From the NCBI GenBank assembly GCA_002448445.1, contig DJYC01000037.1, forward strand, positions 1-51,365: a stretch of 51,365 bases of DNA. Direction: 5' to 3'. Of this stretch, positions 41,481-48,739 are shown in pieces. This stretch comes from Treponema sp. UBA6988. GTDB taxonomy: Bacteria > Spirochaetota > Spirochaetia > Treponematales > Treponemataceae. Within the stretch, counting starts at the first letter, position 1, and the number at the start of each line of letters is the position of its first letter. A program made the translations under genes and the position numbers. The notes under the pieces were generated by a model. The model was not told the origin of the DNA and did no database searches. It saw only the letters and a list, made by a program, of their open reading frames with translations.

Positions 41481-42308
41481 ATGCTAAAACTTGGCGTAGA
41501 AGTTGCCGCCTGCAAAAAAGACGGTGACTTTGCAAAAGCCCTTGAATTTGTCCTGCCCTACGAAAAGTTCTGCTGCCAGCTTGCGGAAAAGATAATCCGT
41601 AAGAGCGCGGATATTTTTCTAATAAAAGAGGCAGAGCGAATTCAGGGGATTTTTTATTTTAAAGAAAAGAACACGCTCTTGTGCTGCCTACCAAAGAAAA
41701 ATAAAAAAATTGCAAAAAGCCTTTCGGATTTTTTTTGCAAAAAAAGCATCTTTGCCCTGGCAGGAAAAACAGACTACATTGATTTTCTACAAAAGGCGCT
41801 TTCCCTTAGCGCAAAAGAAAAGCGGATATTTTTTTTGATGCGCCACAAGAAAAAACTTTGCGGCCAAAGTTCAAGCCCCTTGCAAAACGACTTGGTAGAA
41901 TGCAGCAAAAAAGACGCAAGCAATCTAATGCCACTTCACACAGGCTTTTTTAAGGAAGAAGTCCTCCCCGATGGAAAAGAAACATATCTTCCTTCGCTTC
42001 TTAGAGACCTTGAAAAACTTTTGGAAAAGCAAAAAATGCTGGCCCTAAAAAAAGACGGGCTTTTTATAGCAAAGGTTCAGACAAACGCATCCTCCAAAAA
42101 CTTTACCCAGATAGGCGGAGTCTACACCCTGCCCCAGCACAGAAAGAAGGGGTACGCAGAATTCCTAACAAGAACAATTACGAACCAAATTTGCAGCCAA
42201 GAAAAAACGGCCATCCTATTTGTAAGAAAAGAAAATTCCGCAGCCCTGTCACTCTACAAAAAATGCGGATACAAAAGCTACGGAACCTTTTGCTTTCTTT
42301 ATTGTTGA
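41481..42308 (+). CDS. GNAT-family N-acetyltransferase
   Basis: The C-terminal third of the 275 residues is a GNAT fold: TQIGGVYTLPQHRKKGYAEFLTR is the strand-4/acetyl-CoA loop (R/Q-x2-G-x-G/A), followed by FVRKENSAALSLYKKCGYKSYG. The N-terminal 160 residues are Lys-rich and not recognised. It sits eight bases after the UPF0210 gene and is probably co-transcribed. Substrate unknown. The sequence just after its stop is much richer in A+T, marking the left edge of an accessory segment. Confidence 0.8.
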   Translation: MLKLGVEVAACKKDGDFAKALEFVLPYEKFCCQLAEKIIRKSADIFLIKEAERIQGIFYFKEKNTLLCCLPKKNKKIAKSLSDFFCKKSIFALAGKTDYIDFLQKALSLSAKEKRIFFLMRHKKKLCGQSSSPLQNDLVECSKKDASNLMPLHTGFFKEEVLPDGKETYLPSLLRDLEKLLEKQKMLALKKDGLFIAKVQTNASSKNFTQIGGVYTLPQHRKKGYAEFLTRTITNQICSQEKTAILFVRKENSAALSLYKKCGYKSYGTFCFLYC

Positions 42309-42381
42309 CAAAAAAAGCGCTAATTTAATAAAACGAGTTATGAGGATGCCCTCTGGACAGCAAGAATTATGCAAAAACATC

Positions 42382-42420
42382 TTTACAAAACATAACAGAT
42401 ACTGTTATGATGTGTATAAC
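42382..42420 (+). promoter_or_regulatory. abiEi promoter with overlapping palindromic operators
   Basis: TTTACA (42382-42387), spacer of 18, extended -10 TGTTATGAT (42403-42411). The perfect palindrome CATAACAGATACTGTTATG (42391-42409) covers the spacer and most of the -10. A second, GTTAT...ATAAC (42404-42420), runs up to the ATG. This is the expected layout for autorepression by AbiEi. The mRNA would start about three bases before the ATG. Confidence 0.7.
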
Positions 42421-42954
42421 ATGCAACCAATAAGTTTACTAAAGAATGTTTTAGAGAATAACGCTGATAAAACACATTTCCTCTTTAATGTACAGGATTT
42501 TTACCCTCTTTTTCCTGACTTTACAGAAGAAAATCTTCGTATGCTTCTTTCTCGTGCAACAAAAAACGAAATCTTAGAACGTATCTGCAAGGGAATCTAT
42601 CTTTATCCAAAATCTGGCTATGATTCCTCTATCGTACTTTTCAAAGTTGCAGCAAAGCTTAGGGCAGACTATCTGAACTATGTTAGTCTTGAATCAGTTC
42701 TTTCTGAATCAGGTGCAGTTTCTCAACAACTCTTGGGATGGATTACCGTAATGACCACTGGAAGGAGTGGAAAAATCAGCTGTGGCCGGTTTGGTACAGT
42801 GGAACTGATTCACACTGCAAAACCTGCAGAAAAGGTAATGCCACTTTTGCGACTGGATGCTCGGACAGGAATGTGGTGGGCGAATGAGAAACTAGCATTA
42901 CAAGATATGAAGGTTGCCAAGAGGAATTCTGATTTGATAATCAATAAATTTTGA
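42421..42954 (+). CDS. abiEi: AbiEi-type antitoxin and autorepressor
   Basis: The 177 residues match the AbiEi antitoxin family: an N-terminal winged helix (FPDFTEENLRMLLSRATKNEILERICKGIYLYP) and the C-terminal domain with YVSLESVLSESGAVSQQ and ITVMTTGRSGKISCGRFGTVELIHT. The family represses its own promoter and neutralises the AbiEii nucleotidyltransferase. An upstream in-frame start at 42340 is unlikely because the promoter and operators would then lie within the gene. Unlike normal abiE operons the toxin is not adjacent: three small genes lie between. Confidence 0.82.
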   Translation: MQPISLLKNVLENNADKTHFLFNVQDFYPLFPDFTEENLRMLLSRATKNEILERICKGIYLYPKSGYDSSIVLFKVAAKLRADYLNYVSLESVLSESGAVSQQLLGWITVMTTGRSGKISCGRFGTVELIHTAKPAEKVMPLLRLDARTGMWWANEKLALQDMKVAKRNSDLIINKF

Positions 42955-42990
42955 GAAACAATTCCTATAATATAACTGAGGGGATGAACA

Positions 42991-43737
42991 ATGGAAAATC
43001 AAGGATATGTCTACATTCTTCAATCTCAAAACTGCGACTGCATAAAAATAGGTGGTACAGATTATCCACCATTGAAACGCATAAAAGAAATAAATGCAAC
43101 TGAGCCATATAAATCTCTCGGTAAATGGGAATTGGCTGAATGTCTGGAAGTAAAAAACTGGCGAATTGTTGAACATAATCTGCACTATCGTTTTAGAAGT
43201 TCTCTCAACACAGAAATAAAAAATCAAAAAGAATTGTTTCAGGATGAAGCCTTTTTGTCTTATATCGTTCAACTCTTCAAGTTTACAGGACTTGTTCATT
43301 GGATTGAACAGCAGGGCATTTGGACTTTCGTGCTTTTTCCATCTACGAATGGCGGAAGATATTTTACGATGAACATCGGAAGTCACGAAGTCGCATTCAG
43401 TACGCTCAGAAAGAAAGATAGAAAAAAATTAAATATGCTGATGCTTGATTCTCTGATTCTTGATTTCCCGAACGTGAAAAAATGGCTTGATAAACATAAT
43501 GGCTCAATCTGCACGGAAAACTATGCAACTGCACTTCCACATTCTGTAAGCGTTCATTTTGAGGGAAGTTTTTCAGATGCATTGGAACTGTTTTCATTGG
43601 ACGGTGTGCGTAGGGCGTTGATTGCGTACTGGTACGAAGCTCTTATCAAAAAGACTGAGGAAAACAAATTGAGCACTTACGAACGATATCATAATTACAA
43701 TGCGGTTGCAAAGATTATGAAGAGAATAAAAGAATAG
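42991..43737 (+). CDS. GIY-YIG (T5orf172/MUG113-type) protein inserted within the abiE locus
   Basis: The N-terminal 90 of 248 residues form a GIY-YIG fold of the T5orf172 type: GYVYILQS, CIKIGGTDYPPLKRIKEIN, then ELAECLEV and the IVEHNLHYRFRS segment with catalytic-type Glu and His. The remaining 150 residues are not recognised. Such proteins are common in phages and mobile islands. GAGGGG lies seven bases before the ATG, and TATAAT lies at 42966-42971. It may be a nuclease; phage defence or a mobile passenger role is inference from the neighbouring toxin-antitoxin genes. Confidence 0.75.
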   Translation: MENQGYVYILQSQNCDCIKIGGTDYPPLKRIKEINATEPYKSLGKWELAECLEVKNWRIVEHNLHYRFRSSLNTEIKNQKELFQDEAFLSYIVQLFKFTGLVHWIEQQGIWTFVLFPSTNGGRYFTMNIGSHEVAFSTLRKKDRKKLNMLMLDSLILDFPNVKKWLDKHNGSICTENYATALPHSVSVHFEGSFSDALELFSLDGVRRALIAYWYEALIKKTEENKLSTYERYHNYNAVAKIMKRIKE

Positions 43738-43802
43738 ATTGAAAATTCGACTTGAATTTCTTATCTTCAATTTGTATTTTTAAATTTTAGGAGGATATTT
43801 AT

Positions 43803-43958
43803 ATGAATTCATTTTATAATATGTGGAATATGGACTATGTTCAGCAACAGGCAAATGCACAACAGCATCATCATGAACAACAGTTACAAGTTGCAGAAAC
43901 GGCACGGAAGTTACAAGATTTTTTGGATAGCTGGGATAAAATCGAACCTATAATATAG
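43803..43958 (+). CDS. Small 51-residue Gln/His-rich protein
   Basis: A short frame with an excellent AGGAGG eight bases before the ATG. The product begins MNSFYNMWNMDYVQQQ, has a Gln/His run (QQHHHEQQLQ) and ends in a charged helix (ETARKLQDFLDSWDKIEP). The style resembles small proteins seen in phage-like regions; that comparison is from memory and not a tested match. It lies between the GIY-YIG gene and a broken small gene, on the same strand. Confidence 0.6.
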   Translation: MNSFYNMWNMDYVQQQANAQQHHHEQQLQVAETARKLQDFLDSWDKIEPII

Positions 43959-43971
43959 CGAGAATAAACAC

Positions 43972-44166
43972 ATGAATTATTTTTCATTAGAACAAATTAA
44001 TTGGTTTAAGATATCTGAAAAATGAGTTTATGGCCAAACAAGGAATATTTCAATCGATGACGAAAAGAAAATTTATTCCAATAATGATGAAATTAACGAT
44101 AAACGAAAGAAGATTGTAATAAAACTTCGAGATTATCTAAATACTTTAGAAGTTATTGAAAAATAA
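43972..44166 (+). pseudogene. Small gene interrupted by an in-frame TGA
   Basis: One frame runs from ATG 43972 to TAA 44164-44166 with a single TGA at 44023-44025. The first part encodes MNYFSLEQINWFKISEK and the rest continues for 46 codons with VYGQTRNISIDDEKK and KIVIKLRDYLNTLEVIEK. The frame stays open on both sides and ends with a normal helical C-terminus, so a nonsense change in a 64-residue protein is the simplest reading. A sequencing error at one base is possible. Confidence 0.45.
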
Positions 44167-44184
44167 ATAATAGAGGAATTTCTT

Positions 44185-45018
44185 ATGTCCACATTTGACA
44201 CACTTGTAGAACAAATAATTTATCAAAATACCGAATACCCGACGCTACGAACGGTCATTGAAAAGGAATTACTGCATTATGACATTTTACGGACAATGAA
44301 CAGTGCAGGATTCTTGAAAAATCTTACTTTTATGGGGGGAACTTGTCTGCGTGATTGTTACGGCTCAGTGCGTTTAAGTGAAGATTTGGATTTTTCCGGC
44401 GGATTTGATTTTTCAAAAGATGATATGGGCGAGCTTGGAAATGTTATTCAAAACACAATTCAAGAAAAATACAATCTACCAGTTACCGTGACGGATCCTG
44501 CCAAAGAGGGCGGAAACACGGAAACCTGGAAAATAAAAGTTATTACACGACCTGAACGCCCAGATTTTCCTGCCCAAAAGATAAATATTGATATTTGCCT
44601 GCTTCCGAGCCATGAAAGAAAAGTATCTATGCTTAAAAATACGTATGGAATCGACATGGGAACGGATGGAGTTTTGCTTTATGCAGAAAGTCTTACAGAA
44701 ATTTTATGTGATAAACTTATTGCGTTTGCAAGAAGACCAAACAGAGTGAAGAACCGCGATTTGTGGGATATTCATTGGTTGAGTCAGAAAAATGTTTCCT
44801 ATAACAAAGATTTGCTGCTTCAAAAACTTGGTGACAGAAAAATTGAGGAAACTGATTTTTGGCAGCTATACAGAAGTCGGATTGAAGAAGTTAAAAGTAG
44901 ACAAAAAGATTTTTTATTCGAAATGCGCAGATTTTTGCTTCCATCTGCTTTTACTCCACAGTTTAAAAGCGAGCTGTGGTGGGAATATTTGATTGGACTG
45001 TTGGAGCAGATGCTGTAA
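44185..45018 (+). CDS. abiEii: AbiEii/AbiGii-type nucleotidyltransferase toxin
   Basis: The 277 residues show the DUF1814 nucleotidyltransferase motifs: GGTCLRDCYGSVRLSEDLDFS (Gly51-Gly52-Thr53, Ser65, Asp67, Asp69), the third acidic strand INIDICLLP, and the C-terminal EILCDKLIAFARRPNRVKNRDLWDI. Family members modify a cellular RNA or nucleotide target to stop growth, and the pair acts as an abortive-infection type IV toxin-antitoxin. All key residues look intact. AGAGGAA lies before the ATG. It is separated from abiEi by 1.2 kb of inserted genes but is on the same strand. Confidence 0.88.
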   Translation: MSTFDTLVEQIIYQNTEYPTLRTVIEKELLHYDILRTMNSAGFLKNLTFMGGTCLRDCYGSVRLSEDLDFSGGFDFSKDDMGELGNVIQNTIQEKYNLPVTVTDPAKEGGNTETWKIKVITRPERPDFPAQKINIDICLLPSHERKVSMLKNTYGIDMGTDGVLLYAESLTEILCDKLIAFARRPNRVKNRDLWDIHWLSQKNVSYNKDLLLQKLGDRKIEETDFWQLYRSRIEEVKSRQKDFLFEMRRFLLPSAFTPQFKSELWWEYLIGLLEQML

Positions 45019-45092
45019 AAAAACACATAACAAAGCTTCAAATCCGGTAAACCGGTCAAGCCCACAGGACTACTTATTAAGAGGAAAAAAGT

Positions 45093-45599
45093 ATGAAACA
45101 AAAAAATTATATTATTACAAGTTTGATTCTTGCTATTTTTTTTACAGCTTGCAAGCCTACAGAAACTTACACAGATTATATAAATATAAAAGAACAGCCA
45201 TCAGCTATTATTCATATAATTTTTGATTCTTCTGATTCTGATTATAAGCTATCTAAAGTTAATAACATAAAAATAGAAAAGCTAAAAACAGGAAGCGATG
45301 CCATCAAGATTCCTTCTGGCAAGGCATTCACACTTCATTTTTCAAAAACCAGTACAAGTTCAAATACAAGTACTACAGATAAAACTTCCTCTTTTGAAAA
45401 AAATGATAATACATATTCATGGACAGTAAATTCTCCCAAAACAGCAACGACTGTTACAAATACAGTTCAAGAAATAAATTATGATTGTTCTGAACTAAAA
45501 GAAAATAAAGAATATATGCTTTCCATTTTTTCGGAAGTTTTTCGTTTGGAAGAAAGTGGAACCCTTACTTTGATAACGGGAGGAAGTTTTCAAAAATAA
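45093..45599 (+). CDS. Small lipoprotein of the A+T-rich segment
   Basis: The 168 residues have a lipoprotein signal, IILAIFF-type hydrophobic core ending FFTAC with Cys20. The rest is Ser/Thr/Lys-rich beta protein (IKIPSGKAFTLHFSKTSTS), low in complexity around residues 85-110. AAGAGG precedes the ATG. The upstream 74-base gap has a CCGG-TAAA-CCGG hairpin. Base composition is like its neighbours in the accessory segment and unlike the rest of the window. Function unknown. Confidence 0.7.
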   Translation: MKQKNYIITSLILAIFFTACKPTETYTDYINIKEQPSAIIHIIFDSSDSDYKLSKVNNIKIEKLKTGSDAIKIPSGKAFTLHFSKTSTSSNTSTTDKTSSFEKNDNTYSWTVNSPKTATTVTNTVQEINYDCSELKENKEYMLSIFSEVFRLEESGTLTLITGGSFQK

Positions 45600-45712
45600 T
45601 TTTTTTAAGGAATTATTTAAGCAAGGCAACTATTACAATCTGGAATATCAAAAAGTGATATATAAAATCTAATAACAGGAATCCGGCCACTAGCCTGATT
45701 TGTTGGAAGAAA

Positions 45713-46219
45713 ATGGAAATGGCAAAAGTCATAATTTATCCAAAATTTAAAAATTTTGTTTGTATTGGTTCTATTTGTTTAGGCTTATTTTCTCTTTTTG
45801 CATTCTTTTATTTTATTATAAAAGTTTCTGCAGCATTAAAAGAAATGACGTTTCTTCCTGATTGGCCATACTTAATCATAGGTTCATTCTTTCTTTTAAT
45901 TTTATTAATTCTTGGGCTTGTTTTCTTCTTTGCACCATTGGGTAAAAAAATAACAATAAGTGGGAATATAATTGAATATCAGAATTATTTTTTCTTTCAT
46001 TCTAAAATAGAAATTACAACAGATACAAAAATAAAAATGGGAAGCTGTTATCCTTCATGGGGAGGCCGTCCTGTTGGTATATGGAAAATATCCAATCACC
46101 ATGGAAAAGAAAAAATCAAAATACATTCAGACTTTTTTGATTATAAATATGTAAATTCTATATTAGAAAAACTGAATGGAAATAAAATAGAATTTTCAAA
46201 TGCATTAATAAAATATTAA
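45713..46219 (+). CDS. Two-helix membrane protein with PH-like domain
   Basis: This 168-residue product has hydrophobic helices near residues 17-40 and 52-78, followed by a small beta-rich domain (KKITISGNIIEYQNYFFFHSKIEI, IWKISNHHGKEKIKIHSDFF). Two helices and a short PH-like C-terminal domain are typical of many small unknown membrane proteins. A second Met (MAKVIIYP) two codons in is an alternative start. It is the last gene of the A+T-rich segment; a TTAAGGAAT...ATTCCTTAA inverted repeat (46217-46268) follows. Confidence 0.65.
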   Translation: MEMAKVIIYPKFKNFVCIGSICLGLFSLFAFFYFIIKVSAALKEMTFLPDWPYLIIGSFFLLILLILGLVFFFAPLGKKITISGNIIEYQNYFFFHSKIEITTDTKIKMGSCYPSWGGRPVGIWKISNHHGKEKIKIHSDFFDYKYVNSILEKLNGNKIEFSNALIKY

Positions 46220-46268
46220 GGAATAAAGCGAAAATACTTACGAAATCAAGTCAAAGTTGATTCCTTAA

Positions 46269-46385
46269 ATGAAAACTTTAGGTGAAAAAGAGGCTAGTGA
46301 TAGCCCATGGCTTTACGTTAGTTGGAAAAAATGCAATAATGGGGGCATAGCTTCGTTACCGGGAGCAAACGGCATCTTTTTATGA
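46269..46385 (+). CDS. Possible 38-codon upstream ORF of the metal locus
   Basis: The frame ATG 46269 to TGA 46383-46385 encodes a peptide beginning MKTLGEKEASDSPWLYVSW and ending GANGIFL. Its TGA overlaps the ATG of the next gene as ATGA, and that gene lacks its own Shine-Dalgarno sequence, so coupled translation would explain its expression. The peptide itself has no clear ribosome site. It could be a regulatory leader, a small protein or chance. Confidence 0.35.
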   Translation: MKTLGEKEASDSPWLYVSWKKCNNGGIASLPGANGIFL

Positions 46386-46720
46386 AAAGCGGATTCGGTT
46401 CAGCAGGAATTGCTAAAAAAACGGAAAGCACAAAAAATTCTCTTCTAACGCTAGCACTTGCAATCGTGTTCTTGTGCGCATCCCTGGCTTCTATTCACTT
46501 TGCGGCAGGGGAAATTGACCACGACTGCTCCGGAAGCGACTGCCCTGTATGCGCTGTAATTATGGTGGCAAAAGCCTCCATGCAAAGCGCTACGGACGGA
46601 ATTGAGCCCTGCAAAAAAGCCCTGGCCAACATAGAATTTATAGCGGCAAAATTTGCTGTACCAAAAATAGAATTAGAAGTAAAAACATCAGTCACAAAAA
46701 AAATAAAGCTTTCAAACTGA
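46382..46720 (+). CDS. Small cysteine-rich membrane protein of the metal-transport locus
   Basis: The 112 residues comprise one hydrophobic helix (SLLTLALAIVFLCASLASIHF) acting as signal or anchor, then an extracytoplasmic stretch with metal-ligand-type residues: His47, HDCSGSDCPVC and a later Cys (EPCKK). The His/Cys cluster and the ABC transporter genes that follow suggest a role in binding or handing over zinc or a related metal; this is inference. A lysine-rich tail ends the protein. The family is not recognised. Confidence 0.65.
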   Translation: MKSGFGSAGIAKKTESTKNSLLTLALAIVFLCASLASIHFAAGEIDHDCSGSDCPVCAVIMVAKASMQSATDGIEPCKKALANIEFIAAKFAVPKIELEVKTSVTKKIKLSN

Positions 46721-46794
46721 TTCCAGCTTAAATAAATCTTATTAGTGTTTAACTTTAATTCAATTTTTATTCTAATATTTTAAAGGAGTGCAAA

Positions 46795-47460
46795 TTGGAA
46801 CTCTTTACCTGCAAGGATTTATCTTTAGGCTACGGTGCAAAAGAAATTATTTCCGGGCTTAACTTTAGCGTAAACGAAGGTGAATACTTTGGCATCGTGG
46901 GAGAAAACGGAGCCGGAAAATCCACCCTAATAAAAACCCTGCTTTCGCTACAAAAACCAATGAGCGGAAAAATCATACCGGGGAAAAATTTTTGTCCCGG
47001 CAGCATAGGCTACCTTCCCCAGCAGACAGAGGTGCAGAAGGACTTTCCCGCTTCCGTGGAAGAAATTGTAAGGACAGGTTGCCAGAGGCACGGACACTTT
47101 TTTATATGCTATTCAAAGGAACAAAAGAAAACGGCAGAAAAAGCAATGCAGGATACGGGCATACTTAACCTTGCAAAAAGCTGCTACCGTGAGCTTTCAG
47201 GCGGACAGATGCAGAGGGTTCTTTTGGCAAGGGCACTTTGCGCAGCAGAACACGCACTTTTGCTTGATGAACCTGTAACAGGCCTTGACCCCCAGGCAAC
47301 GGAAAACATGTACAATCTTATCTATGAACTGAACACAAGAAAGAAAAAGCCCATGACCATAATAATGATTTCCCACGATGTTCAGGGAATAAAAAAATGG
47401 GCCCACAGAATCCTTCACCTGGGGAATGAATGTTACATAGAAAAAGGAGAAAGACAATGA
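46795..47460 (+). CDS. Metal ABC transporter ATPase, ZnuC/MntB-like
   Basis: This 221-residue ABC subunit starts at TTG with AAAGGAG upstream. It has Walker A GENGAGKST, the Q-loop YLPQQ, signature LSGGQMQRVLLARAL, Walker B ALLLDEPVTGLD and the switch His in MISHDVQG. The size and the LPQ/LSGGQMQR pattern match ATPases of Zn/Mn/Fe importers. Its stop overlaps the permease start as ATGA. No periplasmic metal-binding protein gene (ZnuA type) is present in this locus. Confidence 0.88.
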   Translation: MELFTCKDLSLGYGAKEIISGLNFSVNEGEYFGIVGENGAGKSTLIKTLLSLQKPMSGKIIPGKNFCPGSIGYLPQQTEVQKDFPASVEEIVRTGCQRHGHFFICYSKEQKKTAEKAMQDTGILNLAKSCYRELSGGQMQRVLLARALCAAEHALLLDEPVTGLDPQATENMYNLIYELNTRKKKPMTIIMISHDVQGIKKWAHRILHLGNECYIEKGERQ

Positions 47461-48302
47461 GCATTATAGAAACACTTTCCATGTACCTTGAATACCCCTT
47501 CGTAAGGTCTGCGCTCATAGTGGGAATTCTTATTGCGCTTTGCTCTTCCCTGCTTGGTGTTCCCCTTGTGCTAAAGAGGTTTTCCTACATAGGGGACGGT
47601 CTTTCCCATGCGGCATTCGGAATAATGGTTGTAGCGGGCATACTGCACTTTTCAAACACCATGTACCTTACCCTTCCGCTTACGGTGCTTTGCGCAATCT
47701 TTATTCTCTGCGGAAACCAGAATTCAAAGATAAAGGGCGATGCTACAATAGCCATGATTTCAACAGGCTCACTTGCCTTGGGCTACCTCTTGAAGAACCA
47801 GTTTACAACAGGGCCAAATGTTTCCGGGGATGTTTGCAGCACACTCTTTGGCTCCACTTCCATACTGACCCTTTCATCAGTCGATGTCATCCTTTGCATA
47901 ATCCTTTCTGCATTCACAATTATTTTTTACATCATGTTCTACAACAAGATTTTTGCCATAACCTTTGACGAAACCTTTGCGGCTTCTTCCGGGGTGTCCA
48001 CCAAGACATACAACTTTGCAATTGCCTGCGTAACAGCGGTGATAATCGTTCTTGCAATGAACCTTGTAGGCTCGCTTCTTATTTCTGCACTCATAATATT
48101 CCCAGTGCTTTCTGCGATGCGCCTGTTCAAGACATTTATGAGCGTAACGCTTTGCTCTGCAATAGTCTCCGTCTTGTGCGCACTCAGCGGAATGCTCTTT
48201 TCTATAATAAAAGGAACCCCCGTAGGCTGTACGATAGTTGCGGCAGACGCAATAACATTTTTTGCATTCACCCTTTTGGGAAAAATTACAAGGAGAAGCT
48301 AA
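47457..48302 (+). CDS. Metal ABC transporter permease, ZnuB/MntC-like
   Basis: The 281 residues from MSIIETLSMYLEYPFVR form eight or nine hydrophobic helices with family signatures: PLVLKRFSYIGDGLSHAAFG, SGDVCSTLFGS, FDETFAASSGV and GSLLISALIIFPVLSAMRL. It forms the membrane channel for the ATPase encoded directly before it. ATGA overlap at 47457-47460 gives tight coupling. It is followed by an exported protein after one base. Metal choice (zinc, manganese or iron) cannot be read from sequence. Confidence 0.88.
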   Translation: MSIIETLSMYLEYPFVRSALIVGILIALCSSLLGVPLVLKRFSYIGDGLSHAAFGIMVVAGILHFSNTMYLTLPLTVLCAIFILCGNQNSKIKGDATIAMISTGSLALGYLLKNQFTTGPNVSGDVCSTLFGSTSILTLSSVDVILCIILSAFTIIFYIMFYNKIFAITFDETFAASSGVSTKTYNFAIACVTAVIIVLAMNLVGSLLISALIIFPVLSAMRLFKTFMSVTLCSAIVSVLCALSGMLFSIIKGTPVGCTIVAADAITFFAFTLLGKITRRS

Positions 48303-48303
48303 G

Positions 48304-48738
48304 ATGAAAAAATTTCTTTTTGCATTCACACTGATTTTAATTTTCTTTCAAGCAACAAGGGCAAGTGCCCAGCAGAAAAAGGCCACAAAGGTAGACGTTG
48401 ACCTTACAAAGGTAAGCAACACATTTATCTATTCCCAGATATTCAACATGATGAGTGAACCGGAACGTTACGTTGGCAAGACTATAAAAATCAAGGGAAA
48501 GTTTATGTCTTATGACTTGCCGCCTGAATTTGGCCGCAAGAAAAGTTTTGCGGTAATCATATACGACGCTACGGCATGTTGCCAGCAGGGTATAGAATTC
48601 ATCTGGGAAGGAAACCATCAGTACCCCAAGGACTACCCGGCAGAAGGAAGCACAATAACAGTCACAGGAGTCTTTCAGTCGTACAAGGTGCAGAATTTTG
48701 ACTGTTTTTGCCTTAAGACAAACGATGTGTCTTTCTAA
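48304..48738 (+). CDS. Exported OB-fold-like protein with a CC motif
   Basis: The 144-residue product has a signal peptide (KKFLFAFTLILIFFQATRASA). The mature part looks like a small OB barrel: PERYVGKTIKIKGKFM, SFAVIIYDATACCQQGIEFIW, and TITVTGVFQSYKVQNFDCFCL. The 'y-v-G-k-x-I-x-i-x-G' and 'CC-x2-G' pattern resembles the C-terminal part of DUF1980/TIGR03943 proteins, which also occur in metal loci; this is inference. Being directly behind the permease, it may be the periplasmic partner that replaces the missing binding protein. Confidence 0.7.
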   Translation: MKKFLFAFTLILIFFQATRASAQQKKATKVDVDLTKVSNTFIYSQIFNMMSEPERYVGKTIKIKGKFMSYDLPPEFGRKKSFAVIIYDATACCQQGIEFIWEGNHQYPKDYPAEGSTITVTGVFQSYKVQNFDCFCLKTNDVSF

Positions 48739-48739
48739 A

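Noticed and set aside
44023..44025. TGA read as selenocysteine
   Set aside because: No stem-loop of SECIS type is evident just after the codon and the surrounding residues do not resemble a redox motif; a nonsense mutation is simpler.
45023..45712. Integron attC sites between the island genes (ATAACAAAGCTTCAAATCCGG-type start, AATAACAGG...CCTGATTTGTTGG)
   Set aside because: Treponema denticola has an integron and the one-strand small genes look cassette-like, but no GTTRRRY core site with a matching RYYYAAC partner could be found in any gap, and no integrase is in view.
46220..46381. Riboswitch upstream of the metal locus
   Set aside because: Small hairpins exist, but the sequence does not match cobalamin, Mn, NiCo, TPP or other conserved cores I know, and a short ORF runs through it.
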